From: DAOUEX01 sp034430235
GTDB lineage: Bacteria; Chloroflexota; Anaerolineae; UBA2200
Length of the DNA: 64,000 nucleotides
Reading direction: 5' to 3'
NCBI GenBank assembly: GCA_964478075.1
Contig: CAYZGO010000010.1
Coordinates: 1 to 64,000, forward strand
A program made the position numbers and the translations under genes. Below the pieces are notes generated by a model. The model was not told the DNA's origin and did no database searches. It was given only the letters and a program-made list of their open reading frames with translations. Shown one piece after another: positions 50,222-58,680 of the stretch (position 1 is its first letter; each line of letters begins with the position of its first letter).

Positions 50222-52486
50222 ATGGCTAATCCACTGCGTACGCTTCTGGATAGCTACAGATACCAGACTCTGCTGGGCATAGCAGAGTTCAGTGGAATAG
50301 CAACTACGGCCACCAATGGGCCCAGGCTGCGCAAGAGGGCCCTGATTGAGGTGCTGCACGACCAGCTTTTCACCCAGCAACGGGCTGCACAGGCACTTTC
50401 GCGCCTCAGTGCTCTGGAGCGCACAGTCCTGGATCGCTTGCTGCTGCACCACGGCGAGATCCCGACGAATGCATTCCGTGACGAGCTACAACGCCACGAC
50501 GTTGTCCAGTCCGCACCGCGCGACAGGATATCAACTGAGCCTTACGAAGGCGACCCCTTCAATCCCCAAGCGAACTACTTTGAGGACGTGATGGCGCGTC
50601 TCACTCTGCACGGGCTGGTTTTCAGCACTGGCATTCCATCGCACTGGCCGATGAACACCAAGATGGGCTTTAGCCCTGGCCTGCTGCTGACCGTGCCACA
50701 AACGCTGCGCAGCTACCTGCCCCAACCAACACTGCCACCAGTGGAGTGGGGACCAGGCAATCTACCCGCCCCTGCAGAGCAGGCAAACACGGCCGTGGCG
50801 CAGCGCGACCTGTTCATCTATTGGAGCCACGTGCGCGCTCAGCAAGTGCCGTTGACGCAGGTTGGCCTGGTGCAAAAGCGCGTGCTGTGCACTATCAATG
50901 AGCAATTGCTGTCTCCAGACCACTTTGTGGCCAATGCTGCCGATGAAACCAAGTCGCCACGGCTCTACTTCATGCGCCTGCTGCTAGAAGAACTGGGCCT
51001 CCTGATCAGTGGTGATGGCCACTTGCGCATTGCTGGCCAGCCTGGTCGGGTGCCAGAGTTCTGGGAGCAATCAGTAGAAGAGCGCACAGAGGCGTGTCTC
51101 AGCGCCTGGCTGCGCATAAGCGATTGGAGCGAACTTGCCAGCTTGAAAGTGTCCACTCTCGACTTTGACCTGCCTGGGGCGCGAGGCGTGCTGCTACAGC
51201 AACTGCGCCTGCTTCAGCCTGGCCTGTGGGTCTCGTCGGACCGCTTCCTGAACCGTCTGGGCGTCGTCGCGCCGCGGCTGCTTTTCCAGACCAGGGAATC
51301 GCCCAGCAGGGACACCATGCACTCTGCAACGTCCTACTACCACGAGACAAGCTATGCGGCACGACAAAGCCCCTGGTTTGCCGAGGTAGAAGGGGCGTTT
51401 GTGGGAGGCGCATTGAGCGGCCCCCTGCATTGGCTGGGTATACTGGACATATCAGCCGATGAGGGCCGCCTGTTGGCTTTTCGCCTTAATACCAGCGGAG
51501 CGCGCGCCTTGGGTATAGAACCAGCCTCGGAGGACGAGTCTGGCAGCGAGGCCAAGGTAATTGTACAGCCCAATTTCCAGATCCTTGCACTGGGGCCAGT
51601 CCCAGAGGCAACACTGGCCAAGCTGGAAATGTTCGCCGACCGGATGAAAGCAGATCGCAGCGCTTTCGAATACCTGCTGTGTCGTGAGGCTGTCTACCGT
51701 GGGCAGAAGGACGGCTTCTCTGTGCCAGAGATAGTCGCATTCTTAGAGCAAACGTGCAGCATGGGGGTGCCACAGAATGTGTTGCGCACACTGCAGGAAT
51801 GGGGAGAGCAGCACGAGCGCGTCGTCTTCCATCGTGGTGTGACCTTGTGCCAGACAGCCGGACCAGAGCTGCTGGAGCAATTGTGGGACGACACAGCGCT
51901 GCAAACGCATCTGGAGCGGAGGCTCACCTCCACAGTGGCCCTGATGAAAAGAGGGCACGCTGCCGCATTACAGGAGGCCCTCTTGCAGCGGGGTATGCTG
52001 CCCGCCTTCTCCCCCAGGGATGACACCTGTGCCGGGCGTGTGCAAGCCACCCCGCAGCGAGAGTTGTGCCCTGTGCATAAGGGGCCTAGTCTGCGCCTCG
52101 AGGCTCGCTTGCGCCGCCTGGCCGAGGAGCGAGAGGGCGAGTTCCACATCACGGAAGGGGCAGTGAACAAAGCCCTTGCCACGGGCATGAGCGTGCCACA
52201 GTACCTTCAACAGTTGGCAACGCTGCATCGCGGGCCCTTGCCCCCCGCGTTGCAGTCGCGCATCAAAGCCTGGGGGCACTATTACGGCAAGGCATCCCTG
52301 CGCAAACTGGCTCTACTGGAAGTGAAAGACGCGGCTACTGCGGACGAGCTGCTGGCTGATGCGGAACTAGCGCCGCTGCTGTCCCGCTTCAAAGCCGACA
52401 CGCGAGGCAGGCTGCTGCAGGTGCGCACCGACGATTTGGAGAGCCTGCGCCGCTTGCTGCACGAGCGCGGCGTGGAGTTGACGTAG
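50222..52486 (+). CDS. Helicase-associated (XPB/Ssl2 N-terminal-type) protein
   Basis: 754 residues without an ATPase motif. The N-terminal half is helical with winged-helix-like stretches (RALIEVLHDQLFTQQRAAQAL, LSALERTVLDRLLLHHGEI). The C-terminal half contains the helicase-associated block KVIVQPNFQILALGPVPEAT, FEYLLCREAVYRGQKDG, FSVPEIVAFLEQTCSMGVPQ, as in the proteins encoded next to XPB in mycobacteria. It ends with RLLQVRTDDLESLRRLLHERG. ATG start after GAGAGGA. It is the third gene of the operon and a distant paralog of the second. Confidence 0.75.
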   Translation: MANPLRTLLDSYRYQTLLGIAEFSGIATTATNGPRLRKRALIEVLHDQLFTQQRAAQALSRLSALERTVLDRLLLHHGEIPTNAFRDELQRHDVVQSAPRDRISTEPYEGDPFNPQANYFEDVMARLTLHGLVFSTGIPSHWPMNTKMGFSPGLLLTVPQTLRSYLPQPTLPPVEWGPGNLPAPAEQANTAVAQRDLFIYWSHVRAQQVPLTQVGLVQKRVLCTINEQLLSPDHFVANAADETKSPRLYFMRLLLEELGLLISGDGHLRIAGQPGRVPEFWEQSVEERTEACLSAWLRISDWSELASLKVSTLDFDLPGARGVLLQQLRLLQPGLWVSSDRFLNRLGVVAPRLLFQTRESPSRDTMHSATSYYHETSYAARQSPWFAEVEGAFVGGALSGPLHWLGILDISADEGRLLAFRLNTSGARALGIEPASEDESGSEAKVIVQPNFQILALGPVPEATLAKLEMFADRMKADRSAFEYLLCREAVYRGQKDGFSVPEIVAFLEQTCSMGVPQNVLRTLQEWGEQHERVVFHRGVTLCQTAGPELLEQLWDDTALQTHLERRLTSTVALMKRGHAAALQEALLQRGMLPAFSPRDDTCAGRVQATPQRELCPVHKGPSLRLEARLRRLAEEREGEFHITEGAVNKALATGMSVPQYLQQLATLHRGPLPPALQSRIKAWGHYYGKASLRKLALLEVKDAATADELLADAELAPLLSRFKADTRGRLLQVRTDDLESLRRLLHERGVELT

Positions 52487-52568
52487 GCTGAAGCAAGACT
52501 AACACTCCCGCGAACACTTGCCAGCGGATCTGAAAGGGGGTGCACTCCGTGGCTCGCTTTCATGAAAA

Positions 52569-53471
52569 CTACTCCAACCCGTAAACCTGTGTCGGTGCAA
52601 GGAATTGGGGAAACCTATTGATGAGAGCCAAACGAACGAGGTAGCAGAAGTGACACGCATCAATGTACTCAGCATCGTGTTTGACACTGTATTCTTTGGC
52701 CAGAAGCGCAGGCCCTCCCCTAAGCAAAGGCCCACAAATAGGGTGCAAATCAGCGTCATAGTTCTTCACAAGCTCTGACAGAGGAGTTTCCCACATATTT
52801 CCCATACTCAGCCCTTGACAGAGATGGACGTGCCCATAGGAGTCAACATGAACCCGCCCAGGGTTTCTCAGATCTTCATAAGGGCATGTGGTGAACTCTT
52901 CCCACCGTCCTCTGGGGAGCCCTTCCGTGAGTGTCTCTACTGCTCTTCCTCTGAACATCGCGCCACCGCCGATAACTGGCGCTCCCTTATCCTGCTCTTT
53001 GTCTATGCCGACTTCCACCGTAGGTTTCTCAATGCAAATCGAGCCTGCGGGCATGCCCAGTCTTTGCGCTGCGGCCAAAGCCCGCTTGGCGGGATTGTCT
53101 TTCCCCTCTTCATAGTGAAACGAGTCATCACTCACACTGACGTCCGAAACTAGCAATTCGCAAAGAGGCGCCAGCCAAAGCTCAGCATCTTCCTCAGACG
53201 TTGCCCAATAGGCATTGGTTACCACACCGGTTTCAAAGCCCTTATCACGAGCAATTCGGATGCCCTCAAGCATCAGCGGATAGAATAGAAACGGCTCACC
53301 ACCCTCGAAGTAAACCCGTTCTATCGTTCCAATCCTGACCGACTCATCAAGAACTCTCCTGATCTGCTCCAGGGCAAAGGTCCCTTCTGCGTTCGGACTG
53401 CTGTACACAAAGCAATGGTCACATTCCAGGTTGCAGGTATAGGTCAGGAGAAAGTGGATTCCGGTTAGCAT
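52569..53471 (-). CDS. Radical SAM protein with SPASM-like C-terminus
   Basis: 300 residues. The radical SAM cluster motif is TYTCNLECDHCFVYS (C-x3-C-x2-C); VYFEGGEPFLFYPLMLEGI is the GGE SAM-binding motif. Additional cysteines (TTCPYEDL, HLCQGLS, PICGPL, ACHFCYL) suggest an auxiliary cluster as in SPASM proteins, which modify peptides or proteins. No peptide precursor gene was found close by. Start is the ATG at 53471 with GGGAGGG 6 nt upstream; the longer frame to 53528 reads through a palindromic hairpin and was rejected. It follows the methyltransferase array by 187 bp. Confidence 0.82.
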   Translation of the reverse strand: MLTGIHFLLTYTCNLECDHCFVYSSPNAEGTFALEQIRRVLDESVRIGTIERVYFEGGEPFLFYPLMLEGIRIARDKGFETGVVTNAYWATSEEDAELWLAPLCELLVSDVSVSDDSFHYEEGKDNPAKRALAAAQRLGMPAGSICIEKPTVEVGIDKEQDKGAPVIGGGAMFRGRAVETLTEGLPRGRWEEFTTCPYEDLRNPGRVHVDSYGHVHLCQGLSMGNMWETPLSELVKNYDADLHPICGPLLRGGPALLAKEYSVKHDAEYIDACHFCYLVRLALINRFPQFLAPTQVYGLE

Positions 53472-53486
53472 TTTGACCCTCCCACC

Positions 53487-53521
53487 AAAACTTCCGAAGT
53501 TTGGAGAACTTCGGAAGTTTT
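53487..53521. repeat. Perfect 15-bp inverted repeat in the leader of the radical SAM gene
   Basis: AAAACTTCCGAAGTT (53487-53501) and AACTTCGGAAGTTTT (53507-53521) with a 5-nt loop, directly before the ribosome site. Each arm is itself nearly palindromic (ACTTCCGAAGT). It can act as a protein-binding site, an RNA hairpin, or be a copy of a dispersed palindrome. Confidence 0.85.
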
Positions 53522-53658
53522 CACTCACACCGCCACATCACGGCGCTCAAACGCGATCAGGCCTACAGCTAACAACAGAACTGATCGGTTTGCGACAAGA
53601 GATCCTGTCACACAAGCGAGCGTAGGAGCCCGGCGGGTAACCGCCGAATGTTCCCACA

Positions 53659-54345
53659 CTACCACACACCCGGCAGCAAGCGATAGCGCGTGCGTTCAGC
53701 ATATTCCTGGTAGCCGTCCAGCTCGGCCAGCAGCGTCTTATCTTCCAGTACCGTCCGTACAACGGAGAGCAACGCCGATAAGCCGCCCGGGATCAGCGCC
53801 CACCACGAGCCAAGCATGACCGGCGTGGCAAGCTCAAACAGGATCGTCCCAACGTAACCCGGATGGCGCACAAAGCGGTAAGGCCCGCCGGCAGCGACGG
53901 TATGGCCCCGCTCTTTCTGGATGCGCACGACCTGTGAAAAGAACGGGTTCACGGCAGTGGCCCAGACGACCAACGCGTACGCCAGCGCGGCAACCGCCAG
54001 CGCGGCGATCTGGAGCGGGAGCGAAATCCCTGTCGTCCACCCAAAGCGCTCATCCAGCCCGGCCACGATGCATCTGGCTATCGTCGCCAGACCGATGATG
54101 CTGAGGATCGCCATGTCCCAGGTTTTGGCGCCCTTCTTGGGTCCGGTGCGTTCTGCGAGTAATTCCGGGTTTCGGGGGATCACGACTAGCGCGGTGGCCG
54201 TACTCCAAGCCAGCATTATGCCGACCAGAGCCCACCCCATCCCCCAGTCCAGACGACCGGCGGGGAGGAACAGCATCACTGCCAGCATCAGCAGGCCCAT
54301 TGCTTCCCTTAGCAAATACCTCTTGACGGAGGTGTTGGTGCTCAT
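53659..54345 (-). CDS. ICMT/PEMT-like integral membrane methyltransferase (copy 1)
   Basis: 228 residues with about six membrane segments. The SAM-binding C-terminal signature is GGPYRFVRHPGYVGTIL, followed by LEDKTLLAELDGYQEYAERT and RYRLLPGVW. The isoprenylcysteine O-methyltransferase superfamily methylates thiols, carboxyls, amines or lipids at the membrane; the substrate is unknown. Start ATG 54345 lies 2 bp after the stop of a soluble methyltransferase gene, so the two are likely made together. Three similar copies lie upstream, one of them a relic. Confidence 0.85.
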   Translation of the reverse strand: MSTNTSVKRYLLREAMGLLMLAVMLFLPAGRLDWGMGWALVGIMLAWSTATALVVIPRNPELLAERTGPKKGAKTWDMAILSIIGLATIARCIVAGLDERFGWTTGISLPLQIAALAVAALAYALVVWATAVNPFFSQVVRIQKERGHTVAAGGPYRFVRHPGYVGTILFELATPVMLGSWWALIPGGLSALLSVVRTVLEDKTLLAELDGYQEYAERTRYRLLPGVW

Positions 54346-54347
54346 TT

Positions 54348-55133
54348 CTATCTTTTTCCAACGAACATCGCGTATCCCAGGTATTTGAAAAGATGCTTCG
54401 GGAGATGACGCCTTTCTGCCATATACTTTCTGAAAGCCGGATTCTTGATGTACAGGAACAGCGTTCGATAAAACATTCTCCACATATCCTGGAAACCATA
54501 CCGCTGAACTTGAGTGGACTCCCGTCGCGTATCAAATCTGTAGGTCTGCACGACGATGTCGCCCAGCCCAGCTCCTTCCAACAAACCCATCCAACCTTCA
54601 AGAGTCGGAATGTCCGGCTTGATGTCCCAAACGTGCCTTACCTGTTTGACCAGCGACTCGGCTGGTGTCTCGAGCCAGAGTTCCTCGTTCAACCCCACAT
54701 ATCCGCCCGGCCTGGCCACGCGAGCACATTCGCTGACCGCGCGCTGTTTGTCTCTTATAAATGTGAGTATGGACTCGCCGATGACCACATCGAAAAAGGC
54801 GTCCTCGAAGGGGAGGTTTTGCGCATCGGCGACCCTGAATTCAACGCGGTTCGTTACTCCTTCCTTTTGTGCCCGTTTATTCGACCTGTCAATCATGCCT
54901 TCAAGAAGGTCTACGCCGACCACGCGGCAGCCATGCTTTTTGGCAAGGTAGCAAGCCGTTGCGCCGACGCCGCAACCGACCTCCAAGACGTATGTATCCT
55001 TGCCGATGTGGCATAATTCGATGAGCTCTTTTGTCGTCTCGAACCCTCCCATGTGTTTTGTGGTGCCCACGTAAGCCTGCAATTCAAAGTAGGAAAGTTC
55101 TGGGTTCGCCATCTTTGGTTTCTTGTTCTCCAT
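54348..55133 (-). CDS. Class I SAM-dependent methyltransferase (copy 1)
   Basis: 261 residues. Motif I VLEVGCGVGATACYLAKKHG, the acidic loop VVGVDLLEGMIDRS, motif FRVADAQNLPFEDAFFDVV and ARPGGYVGLNEELWL are standard for UbiE/small-molecule methyltransferases. The C-terminal basic stretch with aromatic residues (FRKYMAERRHLPKHLFKYLGY) is shared with the second copy at 56041. Paired with the membrane ICMT-like gene that follows 2 bp later. Confidence 0.87.
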   Translation of the reverse strand: MENKKPKMANPELSYFELQAYVGTTKHMGGFETTKELIELCHIGKDTYVLEVGCGVGATACYLAKKHGCRVVGVDLLEGMIDRSNKRAQKEGVTNRVEFRVADAQNLPFEDAFFDVVIGESILTFIRDKQRAVSECARVARPGGYVGLNEELWLETPAESLVKQVRHVWDIKPDIPTLEGWMGLLEGAGLGDIVVQTYRFDTRRESTQVQRYGFQDMWRMFYRTLFLYIKNPAFRKYMAERRHLPKHLFKYLGYAMFVGKR

Positions 55134-55157
55134 TCTTCACTCCCGCGGTGAATTCCC

Positions 55158-55883
55158 CTACCACACACCAGGCAGCAGGCGGTACCGCACGCGTGCGGCA
55201 TACTCTTCGTAGCCCTCGAGTTGCTCCAGCAGTGTCCTGTCCTCAAGTGCCGTGCGGACGATGACAAGGCACACCGTAAGCGCCGCCGGGATGAACGCCC
55301 ACACCGAGCCGAGTATCAGCGGCGTTGCGAGATCGAACGCGATTGCCCCGACATAGCCCGGATGGCGCACAACCTGATAGGGCCCGCTGGTCGCGACGGT
55401 ATGGCCCCGGTCCTTTGCGATGCGCAGGACGCCGTAGAAGAACCTGTTCGACGCCATGGCCCAGGTAGTCAGAAGGGACCCCAGCACCGCGATAGCCAAC
55501 GCGACGATCAGCAGTGCGAGCGGAATCCCTGGCGACCACCCAAAGCGCACATCCAGCCCAGCCACGATACATGTGCCCGTCGGGCCCCACAAGGCCATTA
55601 TCCCGGCGAGCGCTCTATCCAGGTCCCTTTTTCCCCTGAACTGGGTCCGTTCTACCACCAGCTCCGCGTTGGTTGGGATCAGGACAAGCGCGTTGACACC
55701 CATACTAGCCAAGTACACGCCGATATAGACCCACGCCATCACCCAGTCCAGGCGGCCTGAAGACCCGAACAAGCTCGCTGCCGCGATCAGTACAAAGATA
55801 CCGGCCTGTAGCAGCCATTTCGAAATCACGCCGCTTATGTCGGGTTTCCCATTGGGTCGGTTGACAGGTGTGTTGGCATTCAT
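55158..55883 (-). CDS. ICMT/PEMT-like integral membrane methyltransferase (copy 2)
   Basis: 241 residues, the same family and arrangement as copy 1: SGPYQVVRHPGYVGAIAF and LEDRTLLEQLEGYEEYAARV followed by RYRLLPGVW. A polar N-terminus (MNANTPVNRPNGKPD) is shared with copy 3 (MNAKTPVNPPKEN), showing recent duplication. Start ATG 55883 after GAGGAT. It precedes the first soluble methyltransferase by 24 bp. Confidence 0.85.
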   Translation of the reverse strand: MNANTPVNRPNGKPDISGVISKWLLQAGIFVLIAAASLFGSSGRLDWVMAWVYIGVYLASMGVNALVLIPTNAELVVERTQFRGKRDLDRALAGIMALWGPTGTCIVAGLDVRFGWSPGIPLALLIVALAIAVLGSLLTTWAMASNRFFYGVLRIAKDRGHTVATSGPYQVVRHPGYVGAIAFDLATPLILGSVWAFIPAALTVCLVIVRTALEDRTLLEQLEGYEEYAARVRYRLLPGVW

Positions 55884-56040
55884 TTTATCCTCATTTGACG
55901 ATTCCGGAGCAGCAAAGCACCTGGTAGAAAACCCGGCCCACAAACGCTCCAACCTGTAGGGCAGCTTTCGCTAGCTGCCGCTTTCCTGCACTATGCGCAA
56001 GAACCTTGGAATTGGACGAGATGGTCGTTCGTGCCCCTAT

Positions 56041-56820
56041 TCACTTTCTCCCGACGTATACTCCGTATCCGAAATACTCATCAAGATTCTCAGGCGTGAC
56101 CCCACCACCCTCTCGTACTCCCTTCACGAATCTCCTGTAGGCTGGACTTCTGGCATAGAGTGACAGCATTCTGCACAGAACGCGCAGCATTCCTCCATAA
56201 CCATACCGCCGCAGTATCCCTCTAGCCTCGCTTCGGGTGTCGATTTCGTAGGTTCTTGCGATTATCTCTCTCAACCCAGCGCCCGCCAACAATCCCGCCC
56301 AACCATCAGAAGTCAGAGGTTTCACGTTAGCACCCACCTCCTGGGATGCCCATGCGACCAATTCCGGCGGAGGCGGAACCTTTAGCCAGATTGACTCGTT
56401 AAGCCCGACGTATCCTCCCGGCTTTGTCACCCGCACATACTCGTTGACCGCTCTCTGTTTGTCTTCTGGAAAGGAGGTTACGGACTCGGTAATGACTGCA
56501 TCGAAAAGGTCATCCTCGAAAGGGAGGTCTTGTGCATCTGCTACCCTGAAATCAACCAAGTCCCCTACCCCCTCTCTCTTCGCCCTTTCCTCGGACCTCT
56601 CGATCATCGCTTCAGAAATGTCTACACCGACCACTTTGCAGCCATACCTTTGTGCGATGAAGCAAGGCGTCACCCCGGCGCCGCAGCCAACATCCAAGAC
56701 GTATTTGGCTTCGCTTATGTGGCACAACTCAATGAGCTCTTCTGTGGCCTCGAGACCTCCTAGGTGTTTTGTGAGGCCCACATAAGCTGCAAAATCGAAG
56801 AAATCTTGCTTATCCTCCAT
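56041..56820 (-). CDS. Class I SAM-dependent methyltransferase (copy 2)
   Basis: 259 residues, paralogous to the protein at 54348: FDFAAYVGLTKHLGGLEATEELIELCHI at the N-terminus, motif I VLDVGCGAGVTPCFIAQRYG, FRVADAQDLPFEDDLFDAVI and TKPGGYVGLNESIWL, and a closing EYFGYGVYVGRK. The N-terminal YVGxTKHxGG and ELIELCHI strings are shared by both copies and seem specific to this pair. It lies between ICMT-like copies 3 and 2. Confidence 0.87.
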   Translation of the reverse strand: MEDKQDFFDFAAYVGLTKHLGGLEATEELIELCHISEAKYVLDVGCGAGVTPCFIAQRYGCKVVGVDISEAMIERSEERAKREGVGDLVDFRVADAQDLPFEDDLFDAVITESVTSFPEDKQRAVNEYVRVTKPGGYVGLNESIWLKVPPPPELVAWASQEVGANVKPLTSDGWAGLLAGAGLREIIARTYEIDTRSEARGILRRYGYGGMLRVLCRMLSLYARSPAYRRFVKGVREGGGVTPENLDEYFGYGVYVGRK

Positions 56821-56868
56821 TTGATAACCTCTCCTCTTGCTCTTGCTTACTTGTTCTGCATACTGCGA

Positions 56869-57585
56869 CTACCAGGCACCCGGCAGCAGGCGGTAGCGCA
56901 CCTGCCCGGCGTACTCCTTGTAGCCGTCGAGTTCATCCTGTAGCATCTTATCCTCAAGCGCCGTGCGGACGACGAGGAGGCACGCCGCTAGCCCTGCCAG
57001 CATAAGCGCCCACAGCGAGCCGAAGATCAGCGGTGTCGCGAGAGTGAACGCAATGTATCCAACGTAGCCCGGATGGCGCACGTAGCAGTAAGGTCCACCG
57101 GTGGCTACGGTCTGGCCCCGGTCCATCTGGATGCGAACAGCGCCGGAGAAGAACACGTTCGACGCCATCGCCCAGCTGAACAGGCCCTGCCCCAGCACCA
57201 TGAGAGCCAGCCCAATGAGATGAATCACCAAAGCTACCTGTGGCGACCACCCAAAGCGCACATCCAACCCGGCGACGATGAACATGCCCAGCGAAGGGAT
57301 CGCGATGAGACCGGCAAGTACTCTATCCCAGTCTTTGACGTTCTCCTTGATTTCGCTGCGCTCTGCCATCAACTCAGGGGATACGACAACCAAGTTGATG
57401 ACCAGAATGCCGGCGCCCACGCCAAGATAGGCCCACAGCCAGACCCAATCCAGGCGGCCCGACGTAATGAACAAGATGGCAAATATGAAGAGGAACTGCC
57501 CGATAACCTGGCGCATCCGCTTCCGAACCCTGTCTGTCATGTCAGAGTTCTCTTTTGGTGGGTTAACGGGTGTCTTGGCATTCAT
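56869..57585 (-). CDS. ICMT/PEMT-like integral membrane methyltransferase (copy 3)
   Basis: 238 residues: GGPYCYVRHPGYVGYIAF, LEDKMLQDELDGYKEYAGQV and RYRLLPGAW. Membrane segments as in the other copies. Start ATG 57585 after a GGAGAGATG-type ribosome site. It is the first intact gene of the alternating array; directly upstream lies the tail of a fourth copy. Confidence 0.85.
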   Translation of the reverse strand: MNAKTPVNPPKENSDMTDRVRKRMRQVIGQFLFIFAILFITSGRLDWVWLWAYLGVGAGILVINLVVVSPELMAERSEIKENVKDWDRVLAGLIAIPSLGMFIVAGLDVRFGWSPQVALVIHLIGLALMVLGQGLFSWAMASNVFFSGAVRIQMDRGQTVATGGPYCYVRHPGYVGYIAFTLATPLIFGSLWALMLAGLAACLLVVRTALEDKMLQDELDGYKEYAGQVRYRLLPGAW

Positions 57586-57629
57586 TTCATCTCTCCTGGA
57601 TGATACTTAGTTGTTGCGCACACTAGCGA

Positions 57630-57728
57630 CTACCACATGCCCGGCAGCAGACGGCAGCGCGCCCGCTGGGCCTACTCGGCGTAGCCGGGGAGTTCCTCGC
57701 GCAGCGTACGCTCTTGGAGCGCGGTGTG
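57630..57728 (-). pseudogene. Relic of a fourth ICMT-like gene (C-terminus only)
   Basis: On the minus strand 57728-57630 reads HTALQERTLREELPGYAE, a TAG, then AQRARCRLLPGMW and a stop. This aligns with the last 32 residues of the intact copies (RTALEDRTLLEQLEGYEEYAARVRYRLLPGVW type), the TAG replacing a conserved Tyr. The rest of the gene is missing; 57729-57815 shows nothing recognisable. Confidence 0.75.
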
Positions 57729-57815
57729 AATCCATCACTACCGATAGGAGCACACGCGGCCCAGCAGGCAATTGAGGCGTGCCTTCCCTGACCAGGCCGC
57801 CAATCAGCGCTTTAG

Positions 57816-58679
57816 CTACGCCTCACGCTTAGTCCCAGCGCGGCGGCGGAAAGGCAGCCACAGAGAAGGTAGTCGCCAGCCTCCCTCCCCACCCACGCGG
57901 ATGTCTCGTCGCTGGAAGCGCCACCAGGCCAGCAACGCGAACACGGCCGACACCGCCAGCAGGCCAGCCAGCCACCCCCAGTTCAGCTCCGTGACGGCAT
58001 CGCCACCTTGGTAGTAGTGCAGCGGGGTGAACTTGATGGCCGATTCGAGGTCTTTGTTGATGTTGGCCAACCCGATCAGCAGGTAGTTGGCTACCAGAAG
58101 ACCTCCGCTGGCCATGCCAGCCATGCGCACCGAGGGCAGCAGCATGCTGAACAGCAGCGCCAGCGTGCCAAACACGAGCAACTCTGCAAACAGGGGCAGG
58201 AAGGGCCGCAGGAATTCGATCCAGGTGAGTTCCATACCCGAGCGCCCGGAGGGAATGACCCAGCTTAACCAGCTCACGAGCAGGATCACCGCTGTGGCGG
58301 CCACGAAGCCCAGCCACCGGCCCCAGAAGAGCGCCGTGCGACTCACCGGATGGGCCAGCACCAGGTCCAGGATGCCTTTCTCTTCGTCACCAACCAGCAG
58401 GCTGGCGCCCACGCCGACGGCAAAGATGCCGATGATGATCTGCATATAGGTGCAGTAGTAAATGTCAATGTAACCTGCGGGAGTGGTGATGGCCATCATG
58501 TCGCCGAAGAAGGCCAGCAACTCCTGCGGGTAACTTGCTATGAGTTCCTCAAAGCCTGCTATGTCAGCGATAGTATCGAAGAAAGACACCATCATCAAGC
58601 CATACAGGGCCAGACCAATCCCCCAGCCAATCATCTGACCGCGCATGCGGCGTAGAGTGTGTTTGAATTCTGCGAACAT
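57816..58679 (-). CDS. ABC-2 type exporter permease
   Basis: 287 residues with six membrane segments in ABC-2 order: a first helix (MIGWGIGLALYGLMMVSFF), then LLVGDEEKGILDLVLAHPVSRTALFWGRWLG with the conserved EEK-G-LDLLLA-P-R block, and SMLLPSVRMAGMASGGLLVANYLL. It forms an exporter with the ATPase encoded 1 bp upstream. Start at ATG 58679. Substrate unknown. It ends just before the methyltransferase array. Confidence 0.87.
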   Translation of the reverse strand: MFAEFKHTLRRMRGQMIGWGIGLALYGLMMVSFFDTIADIAGFEELIASYPQELLAFFGDMMAITTPAGYIDIYYCTYMQIIIGIFAVGVGASLLVGDEEKGILDLVLAHPVSRTALFWGRWLGFVAATAVILLVSWLSWVIPSGRSGMELTWIEFLRPFLPLFAELLVFGTLALLFSMLLPSVRMAGMASGGLLVANYLLIGLANINKDLESAIKFTPLHYYQGGDAVTELNWGWLAGLLAVSAVFALLAWWRFQRRDIRVGGEGGWRLPSLWLPFRRRAGTKREA

Positions 58680-58680
58680 G

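Noticed and set aside
30899..57677. Reassignment of TAG to tyrosine, suggested by two relics with TAG at Tyr positions
   Set aside because: TAG ends several intact genes (for example the sugar kinase at 10678 and the membrane protein at 22007), so it is a normal stop; single-base changes of Tyr codons explain both relics.
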